From Monosiga brevicollis MX1 (taxonomy: Eukaryota > Opisthokonta > Choanoflagellata > Craspedida > Salpingoecidae), in the NCBI RefSeq assembly GCF_000002865.3, contig NW_001865054.1:841586-905585 (forward strand): a stretch of DNA of 64,000 nt, written 5' to 3'. Of the stretch, positions 35,631-47,811 are shown piece by piece (within the stretch, counting starts at the first letter, position 1; the number at the start of each line of letters is the position of its first letter). The notes below the pieces were generated by a model. The model made no database searches and was not told the DNA's origin. It saw nothing but the letters and a program-made list of their open reading frames with translations. A program made the position numbers and the translations under genes.

Positions 35631-38018
35631 ATGAAGCCCGGCAGTAAGTGGGCGCTTTATTCGCGCGCGTGCTTAGACCGAGACTCTACACCGCCGCGTT
35701 TTTTTGGGGGGGTTGTCTGGTTCGTGTGCTCAAAGAGAGAGACCTCATGGCACCGCGTCGCACAGAGAGCAAGAGCAAGCGCGTGAGCTTGAAGGACAAG
35801 TACAAGATTCAAAAGAAGGTGAAGGAGCATAACCGCAAGCAAAAGCGCGATGCCCGCCGTGCCGGCAACAAGCCCAAGTCGCTGAAGAAGGATCCAGGCG
35901 TGCCAAAGATGCATCCGATGCGTGGTGAAATTCTTGATCAAATCCAAGCGGCCAAGGCCAATGCCGAGCAGGAAAAGATTGACCGCCGTGAGCGCAATCG
36001 CCTCAAGCAACAGTATGCCCCCAAGAAGCTTAGTGCCCTCGAAGAGCTGCAGGTGGGTCCATTGGCACCCCTCTCCCAACCCAACCCAAAAGCTGCTCGC
36101 CGGAGCCTTTGTGCTCGTCATTTTGGGTCTGATGCATGCGCTTGTGTTTGCTATGCTGGCTTCATGCAACAGCGATCTGCCGAGCAGCGTGGCCGCAGCT
36201 ACGAGCGTCGGGAGCGTGTAGAGGGTCAGGCCACGCCGGGAGCGAACGACCATCTCCTGAGTGACACCTCGCGTCGTGCCTACTACAAGGAGTTTGCTCG
36301 CGTCGTCGAGGCTGCCGATGTCATTTTTGAGGTGCTCGACGCCCGCGATCCCATGGGCAGCCGCTCGCAGTTGGTGGAAGATGAGGTGCGCAAGCATCCC
36401 ACCAAGCGCCTCGTGCTCGTCCTCAACAAAATCGATCTCGTGCCACGCGACGTGGTGGAGAACTGGCTCAAGCTTCTTCGTCAAGAGTACCCCACCGTGG
36501 CCTTCAAGGCCAGTCGCCAGCAGCAACGCGACAACATGCAACAGGAGCGCTCAGCTGTTCTTCAGGCACATGGAGGTGCTGGAGCCCAGGGTGCCAGCAT
36601 CCTCATGAAGCTGCTTGGCAACTACTGCCGTAACAAAAACATCAAAACAGCCATTCGCGTCGGCATTGTTGGTGCGTGGCGCGCCCCGTCAACTCTCGTG
36701 GCCCTTCTCGCATCAGGACCCGCCCGTGTCCTTTTGACATCTCTTGGCATGTGTATCTTGAATGAAAGAAGCCCCACTGCGGCTCACTTGATCTCCGAAA
36801 TCTGTCTGAATCGTCGCAGGCTATCCCAATGTGGGCAAGAGCTCCCTCATCAACTCCCTGAAGCGCAGCCGGGTTTGCGGTGTCGGCGCCCGCCCGGGCT
36901 TTACCAAGACCTTGCAAGAGGTCGCTCTTGACAAGCGCGTCAAGCTCATCGACTCGCCGGGTATGTTCCTGCTGACTTGCCTCTGTGGACCCGTGCTTCC
37001 CAGCACAACAGATACTGTGCATCTTCTTCCCGGTTTCTCATGCGACGCGTGGCGCCACAGGCATCGTCTTCTCGTCCAAGTCGGACCCAGCATCCTTGGT
37101 GCTGCGTCATGCTGTGCGCAGTGACAACATTGAGGACCCCACGGGCATTGTGGAGGCCATGTTGGCCCGTTGCGACCTGGCCGCCATTATGCAGCATTAC
37201 GCCGTGCCTGCCTTTGCCAGCACCACCGAGTTTTTGCAACACATTTGCCGTCGCTTTGGCAAGTTGAAAAAGCATGGCGCCCCAGACATCTCTGCTGCTG
37301 CGCAGATTGTTATCAAGGACTTTAACGAAGGCAACGTCTCCTTCTACATGCTACCACCTGAGCAAGTTACCGAGCAGAGTCAAGCGACAACCAAGATTGT
37401 CGCGGAATGGAGCGCTGCCTTTGACTTGGCTGGCATTGAAGAGGACCAAGTCCAGGTGCTGCAGTCGATGGATGCTCAGCCAACTAAGAGCGGTGTTTTT
37501 GCGCTCCGTTCGGCACCCTTTGCCATGCCTCAGGATGACATTCCCGAGGATGATGAGGAAGAGGATGAGCTGGAAGACGAAGAGATGGGCGGTGTAGCAG
37601 AGGGACCGCGCTTCGGAACCCGCACGACTCGCAAGGTATGTCTGTGGCACTCGCAGGATGCATTTGCGGGCTGCTGCTTTTTTTTATTTTTTTTTATTTT
37701 TATTTTATTTTTTTTGAGCCTCTATCGGATGGGCTTCACTCACCGGCACGAACCTTTTGTTTGCTCACTCGTTTTTCAGGCGGCAGTTGCAGCCGATGCC
37801 GAGGCTATGGAGAGTGACGACGACGAGGACGTTGTTGATGATGAAGATGATGAAGAGGACGAGGACGGCGCTGGGTACGTTGCCAAGCATGCCTTTGGTC
37901 TTCCCTTTCTTTTCATGCATCGTCTCGACCGGCTCTCACCTCTCCGTTGCCCCTTTCCTCCCACTTCCATTCCTGCAGTGATGATGCGTTTGACTTTTCG
38001 ACCGACTTTATGGCGTAA
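35631..38018 (+). CDS. GNL3: Nucleostemin/GNL3-type circularly permuted GTPase
   Basis: Seven exons: 35631-35643, 35736-36052, 36173-36671, 36820-36960, 37061-37635, 37780-37874 and 37979-38018. The 13-base first exon (MKPG) joins in frame to [20 protein letters not shown]; starting at the ATG at 35747 is the alternative. The N-terminus is a basic coiled region ([28 protein letters not shown]), as in GNL3/GNL3L. GTPase motifs come in permuted order: LNKIDLVP (G4), then [14 protein letters not shown] (G1), then LIDSPG (G3). A RNA-binding-like C-terminal domain and a long acidic tail end in [12 protein letters not shown]. Proteins of this YlqF/YawG class act in the nucleolus in 60S ribosome assembly and nucleolar export. 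All motifs are intact. Whether it is GNL3 or GNL3L cannot be separated, as one pre-duplication gene is expected. Confidence 0.92.
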
Positions 38019-38145
38019 AGATGCGGCCCTTTGTCTCGTGTGCGTCTGTGTGCAAGTGTTTTTAAATCGGATGGATTTGCTGTCCTTTTGCCTCGTCAAA
38101 TTCCTTTCGTCATGACAATGCCGACAGAATCCCCGGCACGTCTGG

Positions 38146-39921
38146 CTATGAGATGCGTGCGTCTAGAACGAGGCCTTCGTATTCGTCCTCGTCCAAATCC
38201 AAGTCTTCTAATGTTTGGTCATCTATTCAATCAAAGAAAAGAAGAATAGAGAGAGGGAGAGACAAAAAGGCCCAAACTCATGAGTGACAGCGTCCAGAGA
38301 TGCCACATGATCAAGACCATTGAAATGTGTTTCGCTTGAACAGCTTGCCGAAGGGTTAAAAGCCTGTCAGCAACCTTTCACCAAGCTAGAATGAGCTCAC
38401 CTTCGATTGGATCTTCCATGATGAGGCGAATCGAATCGGGTTCCAATTGACATGCTTCGGCAAAGTTGATGCGCAAACGACCCAGCGGTGTTGTCTGTCG
38501 ATGCAAGAAAGGAGCCATCAACAATGGTGTCATGCGAACACACCGAAGCAACGAGCGTACAATCACCACGCCGAGGCCACGAACCGCCGTGATGCGAAAA
38601 GAATGGTTGTGACCTTTGGCTTGAACGCGCACAAGGTATAGCTTTTGGGAGGGGTCGGGGCGGGGGGTGGTCGAAGAGCCCGCAACTGCCCCGGGCTCAG
38701 TTCTTAAGCTGGCTGGAATTGTATCGTCAATGTCAATGACTGAAGCAGACACCATGGGGATGTGCCAGTCAAAGGGGTGGGTTTGAGTGATCGCCAATCA
38801 GCACGGCTGTTGCAGGCAAACCGGGATCAAGCATCCAAAAGGCACGGGTCGGTATCATACCAATGCGTCGGCGGGATAGGGTCAAACCAGCCTCGCGCGG
38901 CGTATAAAGGGGGTGAATTTTTCGATTTTCAAACTTCATGATGAGACCGCGCAGATCCATGTCCAGCCGATGCGCCAAGTCTGCAAGAGGAGCGCCATCG
39001 ATGTGGGAGCAAGAAGTGCGCGATGTGAAGCAGCGGGCAGCGACGGACAGCATGAGGGAGGGAGCATGGGGCTGGGACCAGTCCTTACCTGCGAGGGTGC
39101 GCTTCAGAGGCTCATCCTGGAGAAGGGCGAGCAAAAGGGGGAAGCATAGTTTATGAATGGATGCTGTCGGCACTACGGTAAGGCGCGAGGCACGGGCGGC
39201 AAACGGGGGGCGGTGGCGAGAACGGACCGAGGGAACCTTGATAACATAGGACTGGTTGGTATCAGCACGAATGAATTGAATGTCTACCTCTGGGCCCAAG
39301 GCATCTATCGATACGGGGCGGTGCGATCGTGCAGCGGGCCGTGTGTGAGGGATGCCCTCTCTGTGGAGGAATGAGCCTGGCGCACCGCGTCATGTTGAGC
39401 GCACCAGTCTGTGTTTCGGGATCTTCCGTCTCAAGATCTACGACGGCGGGCGCCGCAGGGCGATAAAGACGGTGGTGCTGCAACTGCTGTCGCTGGGCGC
39501 GAAGATGTTGCCGTACCAAGGAAATGTGATATTGTTGCTGGTATGAGGCCGGCTCAAGCATTTCGTCGTCGTCATCCAATGTGAGGTCGGCAGGCTTGGT
39601 CGATGCTGTCGAGGGCTTATTGCTGCTCGCCGAGGCTGTCTGAGATGGGCCCTGAGTCTCGTGCGGCTTTGCATCTGACACCATGGTGGATGCTACCTCT
39701 TTGACCGCTTCAGCAGGAGCAGGGTCAGAAGCAGGACCAGATGCAGCAGGTGGCTCGGGCTTGGGCGGATCTTCTACATTAACGGTAAAGCCGCTCGGAC
39801 GGCCAAAGTTGAGGTCGTCATCCTTTTTACTCGTGTGATAGAACAAGTCGTTAAAAGCGCGGCGTCGCCGCTTTGGAGCTGGCTGCCCCGTTTTTGTGTC
39901 CTTTGTGTCCTTTGAAGCCAT
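38146..39921 (-). CDS. Rad60/Esc2/NIP45 (NFATC2IP)-type protein with two SUMO-like domains
   Basis: About seven exons. Exon 1 (39921-39405) starts MASKDTKDTKTGQPAPKRRRRAF and is a disordered, basic then Pro/acidic region with DDDDEMLEP. The next exons give the first ubiquitin-like fold: VDIQFIRADTNQSYVIK, DEPLKRTLA, LAHRLDMDLRGLIMKFENRKI. A linker containing VIDIDDTIPASL leads to the second: KLYLVRVQAKGHNHSFRITA, PLGRLRINFAEACQLEPDSIRLIMED, and a last exon EDLDLDEDEYEGLVLDARIS. A disordered N-terminus plus two tandem SUMO-like domains is the RENi family (Rad60, Esc2, NIP45), nuclear proteins that help Ubc9/SMC5-6 in genome stability. VIDID resembles a SUMO-interaction motif. The gene is convergent with the GNL3-like gene, 127 bases away. 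Splice borders between the small exons are approximate. Confidence 0.7.
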
Positions 39922-40838
39922 GACTCACCGGCGGGCGCGCCTCGATCGCCCACCTCGCGGACCGGCGGAGAGCACTCCAGATCAAGAGCAGACGGGTAGA
40001 AGCAGGCGGAGGAGAAAATGGCAATGCTCACTCCTTTCGTACCCTAAGTGCTGACATTGATGATGTGGCTTGCAAGCCACGTCGAACGCGGCAGGCGAGA
40101 GGAAAGAGCATCAAAAGCTATAGAAGATGCAGATGAGAACTAGAAGGAAATGAGAGTTTATGTGGATAATATAAGACTTTGAGTAGAAACAACCCGTTCA
40201 AGGCTTGTCAAGGGGGCGTTTCTGACAGGGAGAGAGAGAGAGAGAGAGAAAGAGGAATTGGTCTGGGAAAGAGAAAGGAAGGAGACAGAGAAGAGAGAAA
40301 CAAACAGTGAGGACAGAGAGACAGAGACAGAGACAGAGACAGAGACAGAGACAGAGACAGAGACAGAGACAGAGACAAGAGGCAGAGAGGTGTGTGTGTT
40401 CGGGGTGGGTGGGTGTCATTTGACGTGCATCTTGGCTCTGTTTTGTGCCGGCGCTTTTCGCGCTTGCTCGCTCGCTGAATTTCTGCTCTTGAGTTCTGGA
40501 TGGGCTTTTCGGCTGGTGTTGGCCGTCGCGTGGGTGACTTGCGCTTGGTAGTCGGGCCGCAGCTGTTGTCGAGTGGGCCTTGGGTCCATCTCCCGTGCCG
40601 CCTGCCTTGGTCCACCAGGTGTCTTCGACCAGCGAACGCTCCTCGATTCGATTGGGTTGGTTCGAGCTCCTTGATGTCACCGACTTCCCCTCGTGTGCCT
40701 GCCTGACTCCTGGTTTTCTGCTGTGCGCGCGCCCTCCGACCCTATCTCTTTGCCCTGGCGTTCTTCTAGACCTCAGATCCGTGCGTGCAGACCACGCCGT
40801 AGAGCAGCGCGCCGCCTCTCGCCCATGAGCAGGGCGCC
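39922..40838. other. Divergent intergenic region with AG-rich microsatellite
   Basis: Between the SUMO-like-domain gene and the first ankyrin gene. It contains (GA)n at 40230-40249, AG-rich DNA to 40310 and the hexamer array described separately. No gene recognised. Confidence 0.4.
40313..40378 (+). repeat. Hexanucleotide microsatellite (ACAGAG)n
   Basis: About ten tandem ACAGAG copies in an AG-rich strand-biased belt. It creates spurious ET/TE and LC/SL dipeptide frames on both strands. Confidence 0.9.
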
Positions 40839-43266
40839 ATGGCAGCTTCAGGGCGACGCCATCGGCCCACGATTGACCTTGGCCAGCGAACTTCTTCGCA
40901 AGATGTACGCTTCAAGACGGCTTCCCTCGACATAGACATACCCGGTGCGTTCCCCGAGCAGTCCTCGTTTTGCCCGAGCCACCGCTCTTTGCCGTGTTTG
41001 TATAATCGCCTCCGTGCGCTCGCCTGCTCACCGCTGCGCATCGTATCTTGGTAGAGGTGCGCCTTTGCACATTTCCGAGTCGGGCTCTGCCTGCTTTTGT
41101 GCCACGCTCGTGTCGAAGCTGTCACCCAGCGCATGAAGTTATCCACACACTCACCGTTTGATCATTGGCTCTATTTCTCATAGTATCCCGAGCCCCCGTC
41201 CCTTTTCACATCTATCGGCAGTCCCGTTCCAAGGTATCGGCCATTGAGCGGTTCTCCCCACTACAGGCGCATTTTTGTGTATTTTGCGTATCTTTTTCCC
41301 ACGAGTGCGCACCAATATCTGATACCCCTTTCATCGCTTCTCCTGCTTCCGGGCCTGCTTGTCGTGACAGCCCGCTGCCCGAGCCCGATGTATTTATCAC
41401 CCCTCAGCAGCCCGACGAACATGGCATTTATCGTACGTCCCAGGGTGCCCACATTGGTTGAGTTTTTATTTTTAATGATTGATTTGATTGACCAACACTC
41501 GCAAGGCTTGGGGTGGCCTGGCCAAGAAGCACTCGCTCCTCTCGTCTCCGTCCTCTTACATGATCATAACTTCATAACCATGACCTGGCATATTTGCTCT
41601 TCCCTAGCATTACACCGTGCTGCCCGCAACAATGATATTCAGCTTGTTCAGCAATGCCTTGATCAGAATGCCGACATATCTGTAACTGTCCCGTACGTCC
41701 CGAAAGCGTCACTCGTCTTCTGACGTGCAATTTCTCTCTCTGTCGCTTTTGACCTGGCTTGGGCTAGCAGCCACATCTAACCTGCTCGCTGTGTCCACCT
41801 CGACCAGGTCGGGCCACACAGCAGTCCACTTTGCTGCGGCTGCTGGGGCTGTCGACGTTTTGCGTCTCTTGCTCTCGATCGCACCACATCTCGCCAACGT
41901 GTCCTGCCGTTCTCACAAGTTTACCCCTCTTCACCTGGCCGCGGCGGTGCGTAGTCCTCCACTTTTTGGTACAGCTTAGGAACCAAATGTTTTGCGAGCT
42001 TCAGTTCTGAAACAACCTCACCTGTTTTGATTACTGCGCGTCAACTCAATACTCTAGAAAGGGCATGTCTCGGCCGCCCGGGTTCTTCTACAGACTTCAA
42101 AGGCCGCAGCCTTTCCCATATCAACAACTCGCTCCACACCCCGTACGTCCCTCATGTGTAGCCAGCAAGCCTCATTGTCCTTTTCATTGACAAGTTTGAT
42201 GTTTGGCGTCTGCGCCACTCACCTTTGGCACCTGTCATTGGCTCGGGCCGCTCAGTTCACCTAGCAGCCGAGCATGGTCACTTGGCTGTTGTTAACCTCC
42301 TCCTGGATGCTGCGCATGCCAGCTTTGTGGATGAGGAAGATCAGGATGGCGGTGCGCTCTTTTACTTTGCCCTCTGAATCCTGGCTCAGGCAGATCTGCC
42401 TTTTCTAGCCACCGCACGGACTGACATCATTCGGGGATATTTTTTTTTTCTTTTGATCACGATAGAGACGGCGCTGCATCGTGCTGCGCTCTGCGGACAC
42501 GCCGACGTTGTTGCCCGGCTTCTCGATGCAGGCGCACAACCAAATAAGCGCAGTCAGATTGGTTATCTCCCCTTACTGCAGGCAGCCAAAGGTGGCAACG
42601 CCGATTGCGTCCAGACCATCATCGAGCGGGCACCTGAGACCGTGACACAGAGCTTACCCCAGGGCGCAAGCGCCTGGTAAGTTCCACCCAGCCTGCTCTC
42701 GAGGGAGGATGTTGCCTTGCTCGACATTAGGTGATGCAATACTCACTCTGCGCCCATGAATCTCGGGATTGCCTCTGCAGGCATGTGGCTGCCGCTTGTG
42801 GGCACACATTAGTCCTTCAGTATCTGCTGGATCTATTGCGAGATCTCGATGAAGATGCGGCCGTTCTTGTGTGGAGTGACCAGTGCGTAGGCGCCTCAAC
42901 TAAAGCTACCCCTCGATCGGATTGGTGCAGCACCGTCAGCTTACACTTGGCCCACGTGCCTGTTGGTTTATTGTATCGATGCAGACAATACAACACGCCT
43001 GTGCATGATGCTGCAGCCCATGGCCAGCTCAACTGCCTCAAGCTCATGTATCGCGAGTGCGTGGTTCTGTATCCGCCCGGCCCACGCTCGTTTTCAGCTG
43101 CCGCCTTTACGAGTGACAGCCTGACACTGCATCTGTACGCTGGCTCGTTCCTAGGGGTGTTCTTCTGGATACCGAGAATTTGAAAGATGAGACGCCCCTG
43201 GACATTGCCCGCGACTGTGAAAACATCGAGTGCGCTGTCTACTTGACCATGAAAACCTCTGCATGA
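40839..43266 (+). CDS. Ankyrin-repeat protein 1 (distinct from the downstream family)
   Basis: The first coding exon (40839-40944) begins MAASGRRHRPTIDLGQRTSS. Small exons follow (41184-41233; about 41370-41431, with EPDVFITPQQPDEHGIY). Then ankyrin exons: TALHRAARNNDIQLVQQCL, GHTAVHFAAAAGAVDVLRLLL, FTPLHLAAA, SVHLAAEHGHLAVVNLLL, ETALHRAALCGHADVVARLLDAG, HVAAACGHTLVLQYLLDLL and NTPVHDAAAHGQLNCLKLM. The gene closes with DETPLDIARDCENIECAVYL and a stop at 43264. About eight repeats, each spread over one or two exons with differing phases, unlike the strict one-exon-one-repeat plan downstream. It lacks the GWRxDP C-terminal module. Ankyrin stacks mediate protein binding; no enzymatic domain is visible, so partner and location are unknown. 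Exon borders at the 5' end are my inference. Confidence 0.72.
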
Positions 43267-44439
43267 GAAGGGGTTGCCATCAGCAATTCATTCCCATGAC
43301 CGTCTCATTGGAACTCTTGGCTGGCTTGTTTCCACTTGGAACTTGGCATCGTTTCAATCACATTTTTGACCCGTTGTGGACAGAGTGTCCAAGTCGGCGG
43401 CCCGCCTGTCGTCCGCCGCCCTCTATCCCGCTTCCTTTCGAGTCCGGCTTGGCACCTTGGCCCGTTTGTTTTGACCATCATTCTTAGCTTCCTCCTTAGC
43501 TCTTTTCATCTTTATGACATCGTGCGTGGTTTGGTCTTTTGCGCGTGCAACATTGTGCAGCATGCACATCAAGCCATGCATGAATTCAAAATCTGCCGTA
43601 TCTGGTACTGTTGGGCCTCTCCACCACCTGTTCTGGCTGCATGTGACGCAGTTATCAAGTGTCTGCCATCTCATCGACATGAGCTGGCTGACAAGTCCCA
43701 TGCCTCTTTTCCTCGAGCTTGAAGTATGCCAACAAAAAAATTGCCAAGGCTCAAACTTCTCGTTCTTGCTCGAGCCAGCAGCCGAGACACTGAAGAAGAA
43801 GAAGAAGAAGAAGAAAAAAATTGACGTCTTCGCGTCAAGCGAAATTACACGCTCCCAGCGTCGTCGCCTCACTTTGGTGGAACGACTCCCCTCACCGACT
43901 AAAACACACCCACACCCACACGGCTATTGCAGTGAGAAACAAGCAGCGACCAACTTCCAAACCCTCCTGGAAGGATCTGGTAATTGCGCTTGACGCACCA
44001 CAAGACTTTTTTTTGTCTGAGCACTCTCTGGTGTCTCCTTTTAGCTCTTGAGCAGTGGTTTTGAGTTTGTCAGATGATGGCAATGATTTCATTTGGAAGC
44101 AATCATAATCCTCGCAAGCACGCAAGTAAGCCCGTTGCAGTTGTTTACGTTCGGATGTGAGTTCGGCCAACTTCTCACAAGCAGAACCCAGCCAAGCGCA
44201 CGTTGTTGTGTCGAGCTGCCACGGAAGCATTTTCTCATCTATTGTTGACATCGGCAGCTCGAGTTGGACAGCACGAACAAAGCAACCTTTCGCCCCTTGC
44301 AACAACTGAAAACTTCACACCCCTTCCGGGCACGATGGTATGATCATGTGTGATGTGTGTTACCGGATGTCTTTTTTCAATTTTTTAATTCTTCAATTTT
44401 TTTTTTTACTTTTTGTGCCGGTGATTCATCATCGCACAG
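43267..44439. other. Spacer between ankyrin genes 1 and 2
   Basis: No confident gene on the plus strand. (GAA)n occurs at 43790-43815. The 5' exon(s) of ankyrin gene 2 must lie here but cannot be placed. A weak minus-strand frame at 43892-44251 is listed separately. Confidence 0.35.
43892..44251 (-). CDS. Weak hypothetical protein
   Basis: A 119-codon minus-strand frame from MSTIDEKMLPWQLD contains a plausible amphipathic helix (CEKLAELTSERKQLQRAYL) with DKLKTTAQELKG after it. The tail turns hydrophobic and low-complexity over the repeated CCCACA DNA, so the 3' end is likely intronic or non-coding. No family recognised. Confidence 0.2.
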   Translation of the reverse strand: MSTIDEKMLPWQLDTTTCAWLGSACEKLAELTSERKQLQRAYLRACEDYDCFQMKSLPSSDKLKTTAQELKGDTRECSDKKKSCGASSAITRSFQEGLEVGRCLFLTAIAVWVWVCFSR

Positions 44440-46479
44440 GATCGCACTCGAGAACATCTCCACCATGCCTGCCGCAACGGTCGTGTTGAACTGGTCGAGA
44501 ATCTATTGACGTGCGGCGCTGATGTCAATGCCAGGGACGACGTCAGTATTCCTCTGTCCCCTTTTCGCGCTGATAGTAGATCTGCAACACATCGCGATGA
44601 TCCTGCTACCTGTGCGGAATGCCTCCCACAGGTTGGAGATACGCCACTGCACAAGGCGACATCGGCGGCCCGTGTGGCGGTGGCGGAGATGCTGGTCAAG
44701 AGGTTTGGCGCCGATGCCAATGCCGTGAACAAAGTCAGTATCTTCGTCTACCCCCCCCTTTCTTGACCCCAATGATAGTAGCCCCGCAAGACATAGTGAT
44801 AATCCTGTTCCCTGCACGTGATGCCTAATGTATCCTCCCACAGGTTGGAGATACACCACTGCACAAGGCCGCCGATGCGGGCCACATGGCGGTGGCGGAG
44901 ATGCTGGTCAAGCGGCTGGGCGCTGATATCAATGCCATAAACAAAGTTGGTACCTTTTATTCTCCTTGGAATCCTTATGTCAAGCTACACCCGTAACACA
45001 GGATGGTGATGGTGTGCCTGTGCTTCATGCCCACAGACCGGTTTTACACCGCTGCACAGAGCCTGTAAGGAGGGACATGCGGAGGTGGTGACGATGCTGT
45101 TGGAGAAAAAGTACGGCGTTGATGCTCAAGCCAAGACCATCGTTAGTATCGCCCTCTTCCCCCTCACCTCTTATATGCTGATGCACCTTGAACATAATGT
45201 TATTATTCTTATGCTGATGCTGTATCTGTAATGCTGATGCATGATCCTGCAGTATGACTTTACACCACTGCACTATGCCTCCCATCGGGGCCTTGTGGAG
45301 GTGGTGGAGATGCTGTTGGCACACGGCGCTGATGCTGACGCGAAGACCATGGTCAGTACTTATTTACAGTTCTGTATGATGGTATACCTGGAACACAAGA
45401 TGATGTACCTGAAAGTCATGCTGATGCATCATCCCACAGCTCTACCAAACAGCGCTGCACTTCGCCTGCGAAAAAGGACGCGTGAAAGTGGTGAGGATGC
45501 TGCTAGAGCACAAGGCGGATGTTGATGCCAAGAACTACGTCAGTATCTCTCTCTCTCTTCTCTTTGCTGCTGCTTTTGGTGTTCATCTTCTCGGCTCGTC
45601 TACACCCTAACTTCATGTTCCGCTTCTCGCTACCAACCCCTCTTTTGCACCACCGCCCATTTTCTCTGCTGCTGCTTTTGTTTTCACTCTGGCTGTACCT
45701 TCTGCCTGCCCGTCCTATCCAAATCTGCACTGTTGAATGCGTTTTGGTGCAAGTCACAGGACAAGAAGACGGCGCTACACTTGGCCTCAAAATTTGACAC
45801 CATCACCGACATGTTGGTCAAACATGGAGCAGACGTCGATGCAGTTGACAATGTCAGTTGACCATTGAATTTGCCTCCGCCTTCACCCAGCTCTTCATAT
45901 CTATCTTGGATTAATGACAAACTTTATACCTTGAGCCAATGCTGCTTCTCAACGCTTGCGTCTTATCTTGGTCGCCCACTGTGATACTAGGCAAATGCTA
46001 GCCCACTCGACCGTCGCATCGGAAATTTGAGAAACGACGAAAGACTCAGCGACGTTGGTTCACAATTCTCTTACGGATATTCAGACCAATCTGTCTGTCT
46101 GTCTGTCTGCTTCGCTTTTGTCTAAGCACACTCACTCCTCATGCACATGTGTGAAATGTCATTTGTTATCAGGTGGAAATTATAATGCTTCGTGCCAGCC
46201 GTCGGCCTAAATCATACTCGAAGAGCCCGAACAAAACAGGTATGATATTCCTGATCGATTCTTATATCACCTGTATCGATGTGTGATGAATTACGCTCAT
46301 CACATCTCATGCACTGAGGGTGGACAAATACAGTGCAAGCCTTCGTCCTGGCCGAGATGGCAAGGCGACGCAAGGCTGTGATAGCGGTTCTCTTCAGCAT
46401 TGGTTGGCGTCAGGATCCTTTTGTCTTTGAGTCATGTGCGCACGACGACCTGAGTAGGATTTCGGCACGCTATTTGTAA
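44440..46479 (+). CDS. Ankyrin-repeat protein 2 of the modular family (5' end not found)
   Basis: Seven ankyrin exons, each phase 0 at both ends and about 93-105 bases. The first two are 44440-44541 and 44632-44733, both 102 bases, followed by exons starting near 44846, 45039, 45254, 45440 and 45760. Each begins at the GxTPLH turn and ends in A(K/V)(D/N)x before a donor usually reading GTCAGT. A cap exon follows with ANASPLDRRIGNL, then VEIMLRASRRPKSY (about 46174-46240). The last exon contains RRRKAVIAVLFSIGWRQDPFVF and ends ISARYL with the stop at 46477. The cap, MLRASR and GWRxDP modules recur in ankyrin gene 3 and, in part, gene 4. No start codon could be assigned; an upstream exon like those opening genes 3 and 4 was sought and not found. 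Function unknown. Confidence 0.68.
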
Positions 46480-47074
46480 ACATAGCGTCTGAGCCATCTT
46501 GAACATCAAGCATTATACAAGCTGTTTTTCGTCTTTTTTACCTTTTGCCCAAAGGTTGAGGCCCAAGATGCTGCTGGTGATATGTTTGCCTCGTGCGCGC
46601 GTCGTGGTTTGCCCGAGAAGAGAAATGACCAAAATTTACAGTCGGCCTCGACCACTTTGGTCCGTTTGAGCAAGCTTTCTGCCGACGCCATAGTCCAACT
46701 ACCACCGAACTAGGCTGTTGGGCTGTAACAGCGAAGCTAATCTGCTTGAGGCGCTGCATGCAGCACGTTGCCCGTTCGCACCAGTAGGAGGTCGTTCTTG
46801 GGGCGCTCTGAGCAGCAAGCTGGCCAGAATATGCTTCTTTGGGTTGGAATACATGATCCCAGAGCAGGCATGGTGGTCCTATGTTGGCACATAGAAGCAC
46901 AAGTGAACTAGGTCAGGCAGAACGTCAAGCCGGTCTGATCGACTCACGATCCGAGCGGAATGGTCTTGCATGGGGCGGAGAGGCCTAAAATATTGAGCTG
47001 GCGAAGCACATCCCCCAAAAGATAGGAAGCGTTCTCTACAGCGTGGCCGTGTTGCGGCCGCGACCCACAAGGGA

Positions 47075-47220
47075 CTTTGGTCCAATTTTTTCTGCTGCTG
47101 AAAGCCGTACCAGCCCCCGACCCGTCGAGCTTTCTACCAGTTCCGCCGGCAAGCTAATGGCGCTCTTACCAATGTGGATGACCAATGTAGCGGGGCTGGG
47201 CAGTCTCACAAGCCCTTTTG
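47075..47220 (+). pseudogene. Degenerate fragment of the C2H2/OrsD-like gene family
   Basis: The stretch translating as LVQFFLLLKAVPAPDPSSF aligns at DNA and protein level with LVQFLLLLEAMPAPDPLSF in the intact gene near 63380-63433 (for example the shared block CCAGCCCCCGA.CCGT.GAGCTT). Sequence before and after does not remain open in the same frame and no start, zinc finger or splice structure is visible. It is best read as a decayed copy; a still-functional exon of another gene is less likely. Confidence 0.5.
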
Positions 47221-47682
47221 TAAGCATTGGTTTTCACTTTCGATGTTCATGAAATGTTGTTTTCTGCTTGTCTGCTTGTTTGGCTTCTTGTTGTTTTTGC
47301 TTGTGTGAATCACTGTTATTTTCTTTTCGTTTTGCTCAGGGGCTTTGAGTTGTCGTGCTCCTGCGCTGACTGTTCCCGTGTGGGGGAGGACTTTGATCGC
47401 TTGTGCTTGATTGCGTGTGAACGGTGGGCTGGACAGCTGGTTCTTGGGGCTTGTGGCGACGTTGGAGCGTGTGTGGTCGAGGTAAGTCGCGTCGGACGCT
47501 GCCTTTTTGCTTCTCCTTTTTTGGTTTGCGAGAGCATTGTCCCTCTCCCTCGCCTCACAAGACGCTGGTCAACGCCGTGCGCTATGGATGCATCTCGTAA
47601 AGAACAGCGGTCCAAGGTGAGCAGCTTGCGCTTTGATTCAGCTGATCAGGAAGGGAATGAGCAAGGCTCTGCTGCTGGTTGG

Positions 47683-47699
47683 CCGGCTGCCGTTTTGGA
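47683..47699 (+). promoter_or_regulatory. 17-base element shared upstream of ankyrin genes 3 and 4
   Basis: CCGGCTGCCGTTTTGGA lies 129 bases before the ATG of ankyrin gene 3 and again at 58407-58423, 117 bases before the ATG of ankyrin gene 4. It may be a regulatory or leader element, or simply residual identity of the duplicated 5' region. Confidence 0.4.
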
Positions 47700-47811
47700 G
47701 GGGGGGGGTTCATTTTTTGTTTTGCGCTTGTCAGACTCTTTTTTGTGTGAAGATTGTGTTGGACGACACTGATGATGTCTGTGTTCAGGAGTTTGATGGC
47801 GACCCGTGACC

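Larger units (their letters stand above)
46480..47811. other. Spacer with a decayed zinc-finger-family fragment and ankyrin gene 3 leader
   Basis: After the stop of ankyrin gene 2 there is a stretch without intact genes. It includes a relic listed separately (47075-47220) and a frame at 47227-47600 with Cys/Leu-rich composition and no domain. The 17-base element at 47683-47699 recurs upstream of ankyrin gene 4. CDS start of ankyrin gene 3 is at 47812. Confidence 0.4.

Noticed and set aside
47227-47772. 181-codon plus-strand frame before ankyrin gene 3
   Set aside because: Composition is Cys/Phe/Leu-rich and shifts abruptly, it contains a likely splice donor, and it does not join in frame to the ankyrin first exon. 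It could hold untranslated leader exons.
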